From: Sulfurivermis sp041678005
GTDB lineage: Bacteria; Pseudomonadota; Gammaproteobacteria; Thiohalomonadales; Thiohalomonadaceae
Direction: 5' to 3'
NCBI GenBank assembly: GCA_041678005.1
Contig: JBAYOW010000035.1
Location: forward strand, 1-21,608
Length of the DNA stretch: 21,608 bases
The notes below the pieces were generated by a model. That model ran no database searches. It saw nothing but the letters and a program-made list of their open reading frames with translations, and had not been told where the DNA came from. This document shows positions 1 through 7,830 of this stretch, in pieces (the stretch's first letter is position 1; each line of letters opens with the position of its first letter). The position numbers and the translations under genes were made by a program.

Positions 1-611
1 GATACGCGCACACCGGATGGCTGCCGATATACATTGAACCGGGTACCGATCGCGCGAGTCGTGCCGCCGCCAGCGACAACAACGAACGGTCTGGCCGGGT
101 CATGGGCGACTTCGAAATAGGCCTCTCCCCTTTGCAGATGGAGGGTGCGCCGCCCGGTGGCCAACTCCACGCGGAGTGCTGAGTCGCTGTTGAGATGCAC
201 TACCGAGTGGTCAGCCAGCCGGAGCGTTTGCTGCTCCCCCTTGGCGGTTTGATAGCTTCCGGGATCATATAAGGCAAACCATCCAGTGAGCAGCGACAAT
301 ACGAGTACGGCCGCCACCGCCACCGCCCTCCATGCTCCTCTGCCATGATTGCGCGGACCAACACCCCGGGTTGCGGCAGTGCGCCCTATGCCCCCGACGG
401 AAACGGTGTCCCTCAGGCCATCCAGCTCCTGCCAGACACCCTGTATCGCCTGATACTCCTCCCGATTCCGGGGATCGGCGGCCAGCCACTGTTCGAATGC
501 GCACCTCTCCTCTTCCGACGGCAGCTTATCGCGCAGCCGGATAAACCATTCCGCCGCCTGCTCCTGGGCAGATGGCAGTTGCGGACTGTTGAAAACGTCA
601 TCACTCGACAT
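1..611 (-). CDS. fecR: FecR-family anti-sigma/sensor protein, 3' end beyond the left edge
   Basis: The first 203 codons of an inner-membrane regulator that, in the Fec paradigm, binds its partner ECF sigma factor in the cytoplasm and a TonB-dependent receptor in the periplasm. The reading frame is open from ATG at 611 to the window edge. A stop codon 9 bases upstream of this ATG fixes the start. Residues about 18-60 match the family's cytoplasmic N-terminal domain (EWFIRLR, FEQWLAADPRNREEYQ). Residues about 88-110 form one hydrophobic span (AVAVAAVLVLSLLTGWFAL). The periplasmic FecR domain follows, with the typical LADHSVVHLNSDSAL and RGEAYFEVAHDPARPFVV stretches. The family is usually about 310-340 residues, so roughly a third is missing. 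It lies 70 bp downstream of the sigma factor gene on the same strand, and the two are probably co-transcribed. No strong Shine-Dalgarno sequence precedes the ATG. Confidence 0.92.
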   Translation of the reverse strand, partial: MSSDDVFNSPQLPSAQEQAAEWFIRLRDKLPSEEERCAFEQWLAADPRNREEYQAIQGVWQELDGLRDTVSVGGIGRTAATRGVGPRNHGRGAWRAVAVAAVLVLSLLTGWFALYDPGSYQTAKGEQQTLRLADHSVVHLNSDSALRVELATGRRTLHLQRGEAYFEVAHDPARPFVVVAGGGTTRAIGTRFNVYRQPSGVRV

Positions 612-681
612 GGGTGCATCTTATGCCAAAGCATGGCTCTGCCGCCATATCGGCGTTGCCATTTCCCCATGGAGCTACCCT

Positions 682-1197
682 TCAGTCGAGAGCCGCGAGG
701 CGCTGCCGGCAGTGCGCCAACGCCCGAATGATGTGTTTCTCCACCATGTTGACCGAGATACCCAATTTCGCGGCAATGGCAGCGTGACTTTCATTCTTAA
801 ACTTGTGCAGCAGGAAGACCTCCCGACAACGTGGCGACAGTTCGGCAATGGCGTGTTGCAGAACTTTCAGGCGCTGCCGAGCATACACCGTATGCTCCGG
901 AGTGACATTATCGGCCACCTGCTGCGCCTCATCGCACCCTTCGCAGTTTTCATAAACGTGGGTGCGGCGCGCTCTGATATGATCGAGGATCAGGTTTGAA
1001 GCGATCTGAAACAGGAAAGGGCGTGGATTGCGGAGTTCGTAGCCATCCGCCAGGCATAACACCCGCATAAAGGTGTCGTGCATCAAGTCGTCAGCATCGC
1101 CGGGCGATAACTTCTTGGCAACAAATCGGCGCAGAGCATCACTGTACTCTTGGTACAGGTTGGCAATATCGATTTTGTTATTATTACGTGACCGCAC
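682..1197 (-). CDS. fecI: FecI-like RNA polymerase sigma-70 factor, ECF subfamily
   Basis: A 171-residue ECF sigma factor that would direct RNA polymerase to a small regulon, probably for iron or another TonB-dependent substrate, judging from its FecR partner. Region 2 covers about residues 12-80, with DADDLMHDTFMRV and the helix PRPFLFQIASNLILDHIRAR. Region 4 covers about 107-166, with LSPRCREVFLLHKF and a helix-turn-helix at about 137-160 (SHAAIAAKLGISVNMVEKHI). The length is normal for FecI proteins. The start is a GTG at 1197, preceded by a purine run (ACGGGGGC) about 5 bases away. An in-frame stop 15 bases upstream leaves no earlier start. It is transcribed divergently from sbcD and followed 70 bp later by fecR. 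The cognate receptor gene, normally next to fecR, would be off the left edge. The symbol is by family resemblance; the regulon is unknown. Confidence 0.93.
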   Translation of the reverse strand: MRSRNNNKIDIANLYQEYSDALRRFVAKKLSPGDADDLMHDTFMRVLCLADGYELRNPRPFLFQIASNLILDHIRARRTHVYENCEGCDEAQQVADNVTPEHTVYARQRLKVLQHAIAELSPRCREVFLLHKFKNESHAAIAAKLGISVNMVEKHIIRALAHCRQRLAALD

Positions 1198-1253
1198 AAA
1201 AGCCCCCGTTTAACACCATTGATTGTGAGGTGTTTTACCTTTTACATCAATGT

Positions 1254-1288
1254 GTTATATGGCACACTGCGCGGGTTAAATGCCACAC
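1254..1288. repeat. Phased direct repeat in the fecI-sbcD intergenic region
   Basis: Two 14-base copies, GTTATATGGCACAC (1254-1267) and GTTAAATGCCACAC (1275-1288), match at 12 of 14 positions and start 21 bases apart, i.e. two helical turns. They lie 57-91 bp upstream of the sigma gene's GTG, a suitable place for an operator or upstream activator site. An imperfect inverted pair also brackets the repeats: GTTTTACCTTT at 1232 and AAAGGTAAAAAC at 1326. The arrangement suggests protein binding, but no known consensus (Fur, FNR) was recognised. The 248-bp intergenic region (1198-1445) otherwise contains no ORF of note and no confident promoter hexamers. Confidence 0.45.
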
Positions 1289-1445
1289 TCAGTAGCAGTA
1301 TTCATTACTCTGTATCCGATTAATCAAAGGTAAAAACCAGCTTCCTTAACGCATCAACCACCGTAGCTTTTAATCTCACTATCACCAATACTAATCAACT
1401 GGCCACTAAGATCACCCGATTACATGGGTATTTTGAGATCCATGA

Positions 1446-2702
1446 ATGAAGCTCCTCCACACATCTGACTGGCACATTGGCCGCTCTCTTTACGGCAGAA
1501 AACGCTACGAGGAGTTCGAGGCTTTTCTGACCTGGCTAGCTGAGACGATTCAGCAGAATGAAATCGATGCCCTTCTGGTGGCAGGTGATGTGTTTGATAC
1601 CAGCGCTCCAAGCAATCGTGCCCAGGAGCTTTATTACCGTTTTCTGTGCCGGGTTGCCGCGTCATCTTGTCGTCACGTTGTTGTGATCGCAGGCAATCAC
1701 GATTCCCCTTCATTCCTCAATGCCCCCAGGGAGCTGCTCAAAGCTCTCGATGTCCATGTGGTAGGTAGTGCGGCTAAAAATCTGGAAGACGAAGTGCTGG
1801 CGCTGCGTAATGAGCAGGGTGTGCCGGAACTGATTGTCTGTGCCGTGCCCTATCTTCGCGACAGGGATGTGCGCGTGGCGGAAGCCGGTGAAAGTGTCGA
1901 GGATAAGGATAAGAAACTGGTTGATGGTATTCGCGATCATTACGCCGCCGTCGCTGCACTGGCCGAGCAAAAACGCGAGGAACTTGCCGCTGATATCCCT
2001 ATCGTTGGCATGGGACATCTGTTTACCGCTGGCGGACAAACCGTTGATGGTGACGGCGTGCGCGAACTCTATGTTGGCTCCCTGGCTCATGTGACAGCCG
2101 GGATTTTCCCTGCGAGTTTTGATTATCTGGCGCTTGGCCACCTCCATGTCCCGCAAAAGGTGAGTGGACTTGAGACCATCAGGTACAGCGGCTCTCCTCT
2201 GCCTATGGGGTTTGGGGAGGCCAGGCAGCAGAAGAGTATTTGTCAGGTTTCCTTTGATCTTGAAGATGACCACAAAACAGCCGTGTCCGTGCAGCTGATT
2301 GATGTGCCGGTGTGGCAAAAGCTCGAACGTATCAAGGGAGACTGGGACGTCATTTCAAGCCGCATCCTCGAATTGTCGGCAATGGATTTCCCAAATGAAT
2401 CAGGAATCTGGCTCGAAGTCATCTATGACGGTACTGATGTTATTGGCGACCTGCGTGAGCGTCTGGATGCAGCCATCGCCGAAACCCAAATAGAAATTCT
2501 GCGGATAAAAAACAATCGCATCATCGACCGCGTGCTGGGACACATGCATGAAGAGGAAACGCTTGATGATCTTAATGTGAATGATGTGTTCGAGCGATGC
2601 CTGGCCGTTCATGAGGTGCCTGAAGATCAACGGCAGGAATTGCACCGAGCCTATCAGGAGACGCTCTTGTCTCTCCATGAAGACGATGCGCAAGAGGAAT
2701 AA
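1446..2702 (+). CDS. sbcD: Exonuclease SbcCD subunit D (Mre11-like nuclease)
   Basis: The 418-residue nuclease subunit of SbcCD, which processes DNA ends, hairpins and palindromes together with SbcC in the cytoplasm. The metallophosphoesterase motifs are all present: D8 and H10 in SDWHIG, GDVFD at 47-51, GNHD at 83-86, H191 in GMGHLF, and GHLH at 231-234. These supply the two-metal active site. The length is close to the roughly 400 residues of the E. coli protein. The ATG at 1446 was chosen because it gives the family's usual N-terminus (MKLLHTSDWHIG). A second ATG at 1442 is in another frame. Only a weak GAG lies upstream. It is followed by sbcC after 11 bp, the standard sbcDC operon order. 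Confidence 0.97.
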   Translation: MKLLHTSDWHIGRSLYGRKRYEEFEAFLTWLAETIQQNEIDALLVAGDVFDTSAPSNRAQELYYRFLCRVAASSCRHVVVIAGNHDSPSFLNAPRELLKALDVHVVGSAAKNLEDEVLALRNEQGVPELIVCAVPYLRDRDVRVAEAGESVEDKDKKLVDGIRDHYAAVAALAEQKREELAADIPIVGMGHLFTAGGQTVDGDGVRELYVGSLAHVTAGIFPASFDYLALGHLHVPQKVSGLETIRYSGSPLPMGFGEARQQKSICQVSFDLEDDHKTAVSVQLIDVPVWQKLERIKGDWDVISSRILELSAMDFPNESGIWLEVIYDGTDVIGDLRERLDAAIAETQIEILRIKNNRIIDRVLGHMHEEETLDDLNVNDVFERCLAVHEVPEDQRQELHRAYQETLLSLHEDDAQEE

Positions 2703-2713
2703 AGAGGCTATCG

Positions 2714-5700
2714 ATGAGAATATTGCAGGTACGCTTCAAGAACCTGAACTCACTGGTCGGTGAGTGGAATATCGACCTGACACACCCGGCCTTTGCGTCT
2801 GACGGCATCTTTGCCATCACCGGTCCCACCGGGGCGGAGAAGACCACCATCCTCGATGCTATTTGCCTTGCCCTTTACGGACGGACGCCGCGTCTGAGCA
2901 AGGTCACCAAAAGTGGCAACGAGATCATGTCCCGCCAGACCGGCGAATGCTTTGCCGAGGTGACATTCGAAACCCAGACTGGGCGTTACCGCTGCCACTG
3001 GAGCCAACATCGGGCACGCAAAAAACCAGATGGTGAGTTCCAGTCGCCGAAACACGAGATTGCAAATGCGGATACAGGTGAGATTTTTGAGTCCAGGATC
3101 AGAGGTGTCGCTGAGCAGATAGAGTTAGCTACCGGCATGGATTTTGATCGGTTCACCCGTTCAATGTTGTTGGCCCAAGGCGGCTTTGCCGCATTCCTTC
3201 AGGCCGCGCCTGATGAGCGAGCACCAATCCTGGAACAAATAACAGGTACAGAGATCTACAGCCGGATATCTGTCCGTGTGCATGAGCTCCAGCGCGAAGA
3301 GCGGGAAAAGCTGAAACTGCTTCAGGCTGAAACGACAGGCATCGTGATTCTTGAGCCGGAGCAGGAACTAGAGATTGGGCAGGCGCTCAAGACAAAGCAG
3401 AAGGAGGAGTCAGAGCTTGCCAGCAAGTTTGCCAATACAGGCAAGGCCATCACCTGGCTGAATACCGTCGATGGTTTGAAGAAGGAAATCGTCGACTTAA
3501 ACGATGAAGCGAACAGGCTGCAAGGCGATATAGATGAGTTCAAGCCACAGCGCGAAAAACTTAAACTGGCTTTAAGTGCCGCCTCACTAGATGGCACATA
3601 CGCAACGCTGACCGCCATTCGACAACAACAAACGGATGACAGAGCAGCATTGAAAGTCGAAGAGGACGCTATTCCTGATCTGGAATCCTCCGCCAAGATA
3701 CAGGCAGAAGCACTGAAATCAGCTGAGCAACAAACCGCTCGGGCCAAAGAAGAGCTGAAAGTGGCCGCGCCTACCTTGCAGAAGCTTCGCTCTCTCGATC
3801 AGCAACTTGCCGATCAGACAAAAGCTGTTAGGCAAGGAGATGATGACTGCAAGAAGGATGCGGCAAGGATTGATGCAGACAAAAAAGCCCTGCTCGAAGA
3901 GCAAGAAAAACTAACCAAGGATCATAAGGCTCTGCACCTTGTTGATGGCTATCTTAAGGAGCATGCGCAGGATGAATGGCTGCTCAGCGGTCTGGCTGGA
4001 GGTGAAGAACAGTTCAGCGGCCTGCTCTCCAGGCAAAAAGAAATCGTGCAAAAAGAGGCGGCTCAACAAAAGGCTGCGACTACTCTGCAGCTGGCGACAA
4101 GATTGCTCAATGAAAGGCAGAAACAATCAGGCATTCAGAAACAGGAGCTGGAAGAGGCCGCAAAACAGATTCAACAGGGCAAAGATGCATTGAGCCAATT
4201 GCTGGGAGATCGCTTGTTGCGCGAATACCGCACCGAGAAAGAAACCCTGCTGCGTGAAATGGCCTTGCTGAAGAAAATAGCGAGTCTTGAAGATCATCGG
4301 GCAAAACTGGAAGACGGCAAGCCCTGTCCGCTTTGCGGCGCAACCGAGCACCCCTACGCGGAAGGGGATGTCCCTGTCGCCGATGAAACCGAACAGAAGA
4401 TCGACGCCCTGACCACGTTGATTAGCCAGGCCGAGGATCAAGAGGCCGCCATCACGAAACTTTTCGATGCAGAAAGCCTGGCCCGCAAAAACCTGACGGA
4501 GGCTGAAAAGGACGAATCAGCAGCGGCTAATGACAAGAAGGCTGCCGAGATAGCCCTGGCCGAACTAAAAGAAGTCCTGGAAAAACTCCATGCTGATTTT
4601 GCTGAACGCAGACAGGCTGTATCTGGCAAACTACAGCCGCTAGGTATTGCTGACATCCCTGAAACAGATATTTCATCACTGCTCGAAACCCTTAAAAAGA
4701 GGCTGAATACGTGGCAGACCCAGGTAAAGGTAAAGGCAGACATCGAGAAACAGATTGACCACATCAACAGTGAAATGAAACGTCTGAATGCTGTTATCGA
4801 AATCCAAAGCTCTGACCTGGATGAAAAACGAAAACGCCTGGAGACCTTAAAAAAAGAACACGCCGCCGGAAGTGATGTGCGTAATACACTGTACGGCGAG
4901 AAGAATCCAGACGATGAGGAGCGCCGTTTAAACAAGGCGATCTCTGATGCCGAGAGTGCTGAAATATATACCAGAGATCTGCACAATAAATTACAACAAA
5001 AATGGAACACTGCAAAGACACATACTGAATCTCTGATTAAACGTATCGAGCAGAGAGAAGCGGAACTGAGAAACCTGGAAACTGATTTTCTCGCTGCACT
5101 TATGCTGGTGGGCTTTTCAGATGAAAAACAGTTTGTGGCGGCTCGACTGTCCCTTGAGCAGAGGCAGAAACTAACAGAAAATGACAAAGAACTGGATAAG
5201 CGGCAAACAGATCTGTATGCCAGACAGATAGATCGACAAACACGCTTGACCACGGAAATGACCAGGAAAATAACAGAAAAAACCCTGGATGAACTTGAGC
5301 CTCAATTAAAAGACTACGAAGAATCCCTGGGGAATTTACGCCAAGACCTTGCCGCACTCAAGCACACGCTGAGTGAAAACACTGCTGCCAAAGAGCGCAT
5401 GAAAGAAAAACAAGCGGCTATCGAGGCGCAGCAAAAAGACTGCCGCAGGTGGGAAAACCTGCACGAATTAATCGGCTCTGCTGACGGCAAAAGATACCGC
5501 AATTTTGCCCAGGGGCTAACCTTCAAGATGATGATTGGCCACGCCAACCGGCAACTGCAGAAGATGTCTGACCGCTACTTGCTGGTGCGTGATGATGCTC
5601 AACCGCTGGAGCTAAATGTAATTGACAACTACCAGGCCGGTGAGATTCGATCCACCAAGAACCTTTCTGGTGGCGAGAGTTTTATTGTCAGCCTATCGCT

Positions 5701-5971
5701 GGCGCTGGGTCTATCTCACATGGCCAGCAAGAATGTCCGGGTGGATTCACTCTTCCTGGATGAAGGCTTTGGCACACTGGATGAAGAAGCCCTCGACACT
5801 GCGCTGGAAACCCTTGCAAATTTGCAGCAAGACGGCAAACTGATCGGCGTGATCTCGCACGTGTCTGCTCTGAAGGAGCGGATCAGTACCCAGATCCAAG
5901 TAACTCCGCAAACCGGAGGCAGGAGCCAGATATCCGGGCCTGGATGCAGCAGGGTGGGCACTGCAGAATAG
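2714..5971 (+). CDS. sbcC: Exonuclease SbcCD subunit C (Rad50-like SMC ATPase) with altered Walker A
   Basis: The 1085-residue ATPase subunit of SbcCD (E. coli: 1048). An N-terminal ATPase half is followed by long coiled coils (about 180-920) interrupted by the zinc hook C538-P-L-C541. The C-terminal half contains the signature LSGGE (984-988), Walker B LFLDE with D1016 and E1017, a D-loop (GTLDEEAL) and the switch histidine in ISHVSAL. A Q-loop-like LAQGGF lies near residue 155. The oddity is the Walker A motif at 37-44, which reads GPTGAEKT: residue 42 is Glu (GAG, 2837-2839) where the family has an invariant Gly before the catalytic Lys43. The rest of the gene is intact with no frameshift. 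AGAGG 7 bases before the ATG is a good ribosome binding site. It converges on ccmI with 43 bp between the stops and no clear terminator hairpin there. Confidence 0.96.
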   Translation: MRILQVRFKNLNSLVGEWNIDLTHPAFASDGIFAITGPTGAEKTTILDAICLALYGRTPRLSKVTKSGNEIMSRQTGECFAEVTFETQTGRYRCHWSQHRARKKPDGEFQSPKHEIANADTGEIFESRIRGVAEQIELATGMDFDRFTRSMLLAQGGFAAFLQAAPDERAPILEQITGTEIYSRISVRVHELQREEREKLKLLQAETTGIVILEPEQELEIGQALKTKQKEESELASKFANTGKAITWLNTVDGLKKEIVDLNDEANRLQGDIDEFKPQREKLKLALSAASLDGTYATLTAIRQQQTDDRAALKVEEDAIPDLESSAKIQAEALKSAEQQTARAKEELKVAAPTLQKLRSLDQQLADQTKAVRQGDDDCKKDAARIDADKKALLEEQEKLTKDHKALHLVDGYLKEHAQDEWLLSGLAGGEEQFSGLLSRQKEIVQKEAAQQKAATTLQLATRLLNERQKQSGIQKQELEEAAKQIQQGKDALSQLLGDRLLREYRTEKETLLREMALLKKIASLEDHRAKLEDGKPCPLCGATEHPYAEGDVPVADETEQKIDALTTLISQAEDQEAAITKLFDAESLARKNLTEAEKDESAAANDKKAAEIALAELKEVLEKLHADFAERRQAVSGKLQPLGIADIPETDISSLLETLKKRLNTWQTQVKVKADIEKQIDHINSEMKRLNAVIEIQSSDLDEKRKRLETLKKEHAAGSDVRNTLYGEKNPDDEERRLNKAISDAESAEIYTRDLHNKLQQKWNTAKTHTESLIKRIEQREAELRNLETDFLAALMLVGFSDEKQFVAARLSLEQRQKLTENDKELDKRQTDLYARQIDRQTRLTTEMTRKITEKTLDELEPQLKDYEESLGNLRQDLAALKHTLSENTAAKERMKEKQAAIEAQQKDCRRWENLHELIGSADGKRYRNFAQGLTFKMMIGHANRQLQKMSDRYLLVRDDAQPLELNVIDNYQAGEIRSTKNLSGGESFIVSLSLALGLSHMASKNVRVDSLFLDEGFGTLDEEALDTALETLANLQQDGKLIGVISHVSALKERISTQIQVTPQTGGRSQISGPGCSRVGTAE

Positions 5972-6014
5972 ATTGTAGAAGCTGATTTGCTGATAGATGA
6001 ACTTATTTTGCAGG

Positions 6015-6842
6015 CTAATTTGCCAGGCCTTCTTCAGCTGCCTTGATATTTTCACGCAACATGGAAATGGCCTCTACATCATCATCGGACAGGAATTGCT
6101 GCAATTTTTGCCAATGGACAATGGCCGTGGCGTATTCCTCTTGCTCAAAGGCCGCAGCGCCGGCTAACCACAAGGCACCTTGTGCATTAGGATCAATCTG
6201 CAAGGCTCGCTCGATAAGCTCTGTCGCCTTACCTTGCATGCTGCCTTGTTGCATGGCCAGCATTTCAGCATAATCAACCAACAAATCAGGATGTTCTCCA
6301 GCACGCTGAAGGGCACGCTCATAAACCTCGGCAGCCTTTGCGAAATCCTGGTGCATCTGCATGGAACGAGCCAATAACAACCAGCCTTTGATATCGCCTG
6401 GGTTTTGTTCAAGACGTTGCGCCAGACGCTCGGTCAACGCTGCCATTTCTATATCACTACTGGCCTGTTGTGATACAGCTGCAGGAGGATCGATAAAATC
6501 TGGCGCGCCTAACTGCCAGTAAAGCAGAGCTGCCAGCAATGGCAAGCCAAGACCGACAAAAACAGCCAGTTTATATGTTGGCCGTGTAGTGCCTGGCTCA
6601 TCTGTATCAGCATTGATTAAGAGATCACGTTCCAACTCCAGACTTGCCGCTTCATATTGATCTTCACTAATAGAGCCTTCAGTTCGTTCCTGCTCCAGCT
6701 CATCGCGCCGCTCCTGAAACAGAGCCACATTGAGAGCTTGCCGACCAGTTGTATCAACAGATTTTGGCCGTAACAATGGCAGCAGCAACGGCACCATAAG
6801 TATTACAGTCAACAACAGCGCGAGAATAATGAACAGTGTCAT
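6015..6842 (-). CDS. ccmI: Cytochrome c maturation protein CcmI (TPR apocytochrome chaperone)
   Basis: A 275-residue membrane protein that, in System I, captures apocytochrome c and delivers it to the CcmF/CcmH heme ligation complex. Hydrophobic spans lie at about 2-24 and 91-109. Between them is the cytoplasmic segment with FQERRDELEQER and LELERDLL, typical of CcmI. After the second span come periplasmic tetratricopeptide repeats at about 145-260 (GWLLLARSMQMHQDFAKAAEVYERAL, ALWLAGAAAFEQEEYATAIVHWQKL). The protein stops soon after the TPR block, whereas many alpha- and gammaproteobacterial CcmI proteins exceed 400 residues, so the C-terminal periplasmic domain appears to be absent. The ATG overlaps the ccmH stop by 4 bases (6839-6842), implying translational coupling. 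It is the last gene of the ccm operon. Confidence 0.92.
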   Translation of the reverse strand: MTLFIILALLLTVILMVPLLLPLLRPKSVDTTGRQALNVALFQERRDELEQERTEGSISEDQYEAASLELERDLLINADTDEPGTTRPTYKLAVFVGLGLPLLAALLYWQLGAPDFIDPPAAVSQQASSDIEMAALTERLAQRLEQNPGDIKGWLLLARSMQMHQDFAKAAEVYERALQRAGEHPDLLVDYAEMLAMQQGSMQGKATELIERALQIDPNAQGALWLAGAAAFEQEEYATAIVHWQKLQQFLSDDDVEAISMLRENIKAAEEGLAN

Positions 6843-7294
6843 TTTTTGTCCTTCAACAGATCAGCCAGATGTTTTTGCTCGGCCTTGCTCAATGGATTTT
6901 CCTGCGTGGCGCCAACGCGCTGACGTACAAACCAGGCCATAATTCCTCCACCAAGTATGAGCAGGGCAAATGGCCCTATCCACAGCAGCAGCGTTCCAGC
7001 GCGCATAGGTGGCCGATATAAAACAAATTCACCATAACGTTGTGTCATGAATTCGATTATCTCCTGATCGGTTTTTCCGGCCAGGATCATCTCATGGATC
7101 TGACGGCGCAAATCTACCGCCAGACCAGCATTCGAGTCGGCAATATTCTGATTCTGACAAACTAGACAACGCAGCTCTTGCGATAATGTATTGAAACGTG
7201 ATTCCTGTTCTGGCGTGTTGAATTCATAGGCGCTGATCGATGCCTGAACAGCCAGGGAAAATAACAGCAATATCACACCAAGTGAATATTTCAT
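6839..7294 (-). CDS. ccmH: Cytochrome c maturation protein CcmH
   Basis: A 151-residue periplasmic thiol protein anchored in the inner membrane, which reduces the apocytochrome CXXCH motif or resolves mixed disulfides before heme attachment. A cleavable signal peptide covers about residues 1-22. The signature LRCLVCQNQNIADSNA carries C43 and C46. Residues 47-95 form the three-helix domain (DLRRQIHEMI, FMTQRYGEFVLYRPP). A single membrane span follows at about 101-123. This is the short, separate type of CcmH, with CcmI encoded next to it, rather than the fused form of E. coli. It overlaps ccmG by 4 bases at its start (7291-7294) and ccmI by 4 bases at its end. Confidence 0.96.
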   Translation of the reverse strand: MKYSLGVILLLFSLAVQASISAYEFNTPEQESRFNTLSQELRCLVCQNQNIADSNAGLAVDLRRQIHEMILAGKTDQEIIEFMTQRYGEFVLYRPPMRAGTLLLWIGPFALLILGGGIMAWFVRQRVGATQENPLSKAEQKHLADLLKDKK

Positions 7295-7830
7295 CTCACG
7301 CCACCTTGCAATTGGCGCACAACAGGCTCCAGTTTTTCCTTCCAGACCTGCGGTGACAGCGGGCCGATATGCTTATAGCGTATGGTTCCCTGAGCATCAA
7401 CGATGAAGGTTTCCGGCACACCATACACACCCCAATCAATTCCTACGCGGCCATCATGATCAAAACCGCTGACCAGATAAGGATCACCAAAGCGCTGCAA
7501 CCAGGCCACTGCATCATCCCGCTCATCTTTGTAATTAAGACCATAAATCGGCACTTCTTTGCTGCGTGCCAATTCCATCAGGAATGGATGTTCCTGCCGA
7601 CAGGCAACGCACCAACTGGCCCAAACATTCAACAGGCTAACCGGATGTTGTGTCAGCGCATCGCGAGTCAGACGCAACTCAGCCTGCTGCACTTGTGGCA
7701 GATCAAAGCTGGGTGCTGGTTTATCGATCAGTGGCGATGGCACTTCGCGCGGATTTAGATTGAGGCCGATCGCAAACAACACTATCAATGCGGTAAAAAC
7801 AACCAACGGCAGTATGAAGCGCAGTTTCAT
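7291..7830 (-). CDS. ccmG: Thiol:disulfide interchange protein CcmG (DsbE)
   Basis: A 179-residue membrane-anchored periplasmic thioredoxin-fold protein that passes electrons from DsbD/CcdA to CcmH or apocytochrome. An N-terminal anchor lies at about 5-23. The AhpC/TSA-like fold starts near residue 36 (DKPAPSFDLP). The redox motif is W73-C74-V75-A76-C77 in NVWASWCVACRQEHP, followed by the cis-proline segment GVYGVPET (134-141). The dipeptide between the cysteines is Val-Ala, which is within the variation seen in the family. Length is normal. The ATG overlaps the ccmF stop by 4 bases (7827-7830). Confidence 0.96.
   Translation of the reverse strand: MKLRFILPLVVFTALIVLFAIGLNLNPREVPSPLIDKPAPSFDLPQVQQAELRLTRDALTQHPVSLLNVWASWCVACRQEHPFLMELARSKEVPIYGLNYKDERDDAVAWLQRFGDPYLVSGFDHDGRVGIDWGVYGVPETFIVDAQGTIRYKHIGPLSPQVWKEKLEPVVRQLQGGVR

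Noticed and set aside
1710..2318. 202-codon open frame on the minus strand inside sbcD
   Set aside because: It is antisense to the conserved phosphoesterase domain of SbcD and has no recognisable motifs or ribosome binding site.
4438..5253. 271-codon open frame on the minus strand inside sbcC
   Set aside because: It is a Ser/Phe/Arg-rich shadow of the coiled-coil coding strand, with no family features. sbcC is clearly the coding frame.
5972..6014. Terminator between the convergent sbcC and ccmI genes
   Set aside because: The 43 bp show no convincing stem-loop with a T-run on either strand.
7606..7620. CcmG active site W-C-V-A-C considered as anomalous
   Set aside because: The residues between the cysteines vary within the CcmG family; both cysteines, the preceding Trp and the cis-Pro segment are intact.
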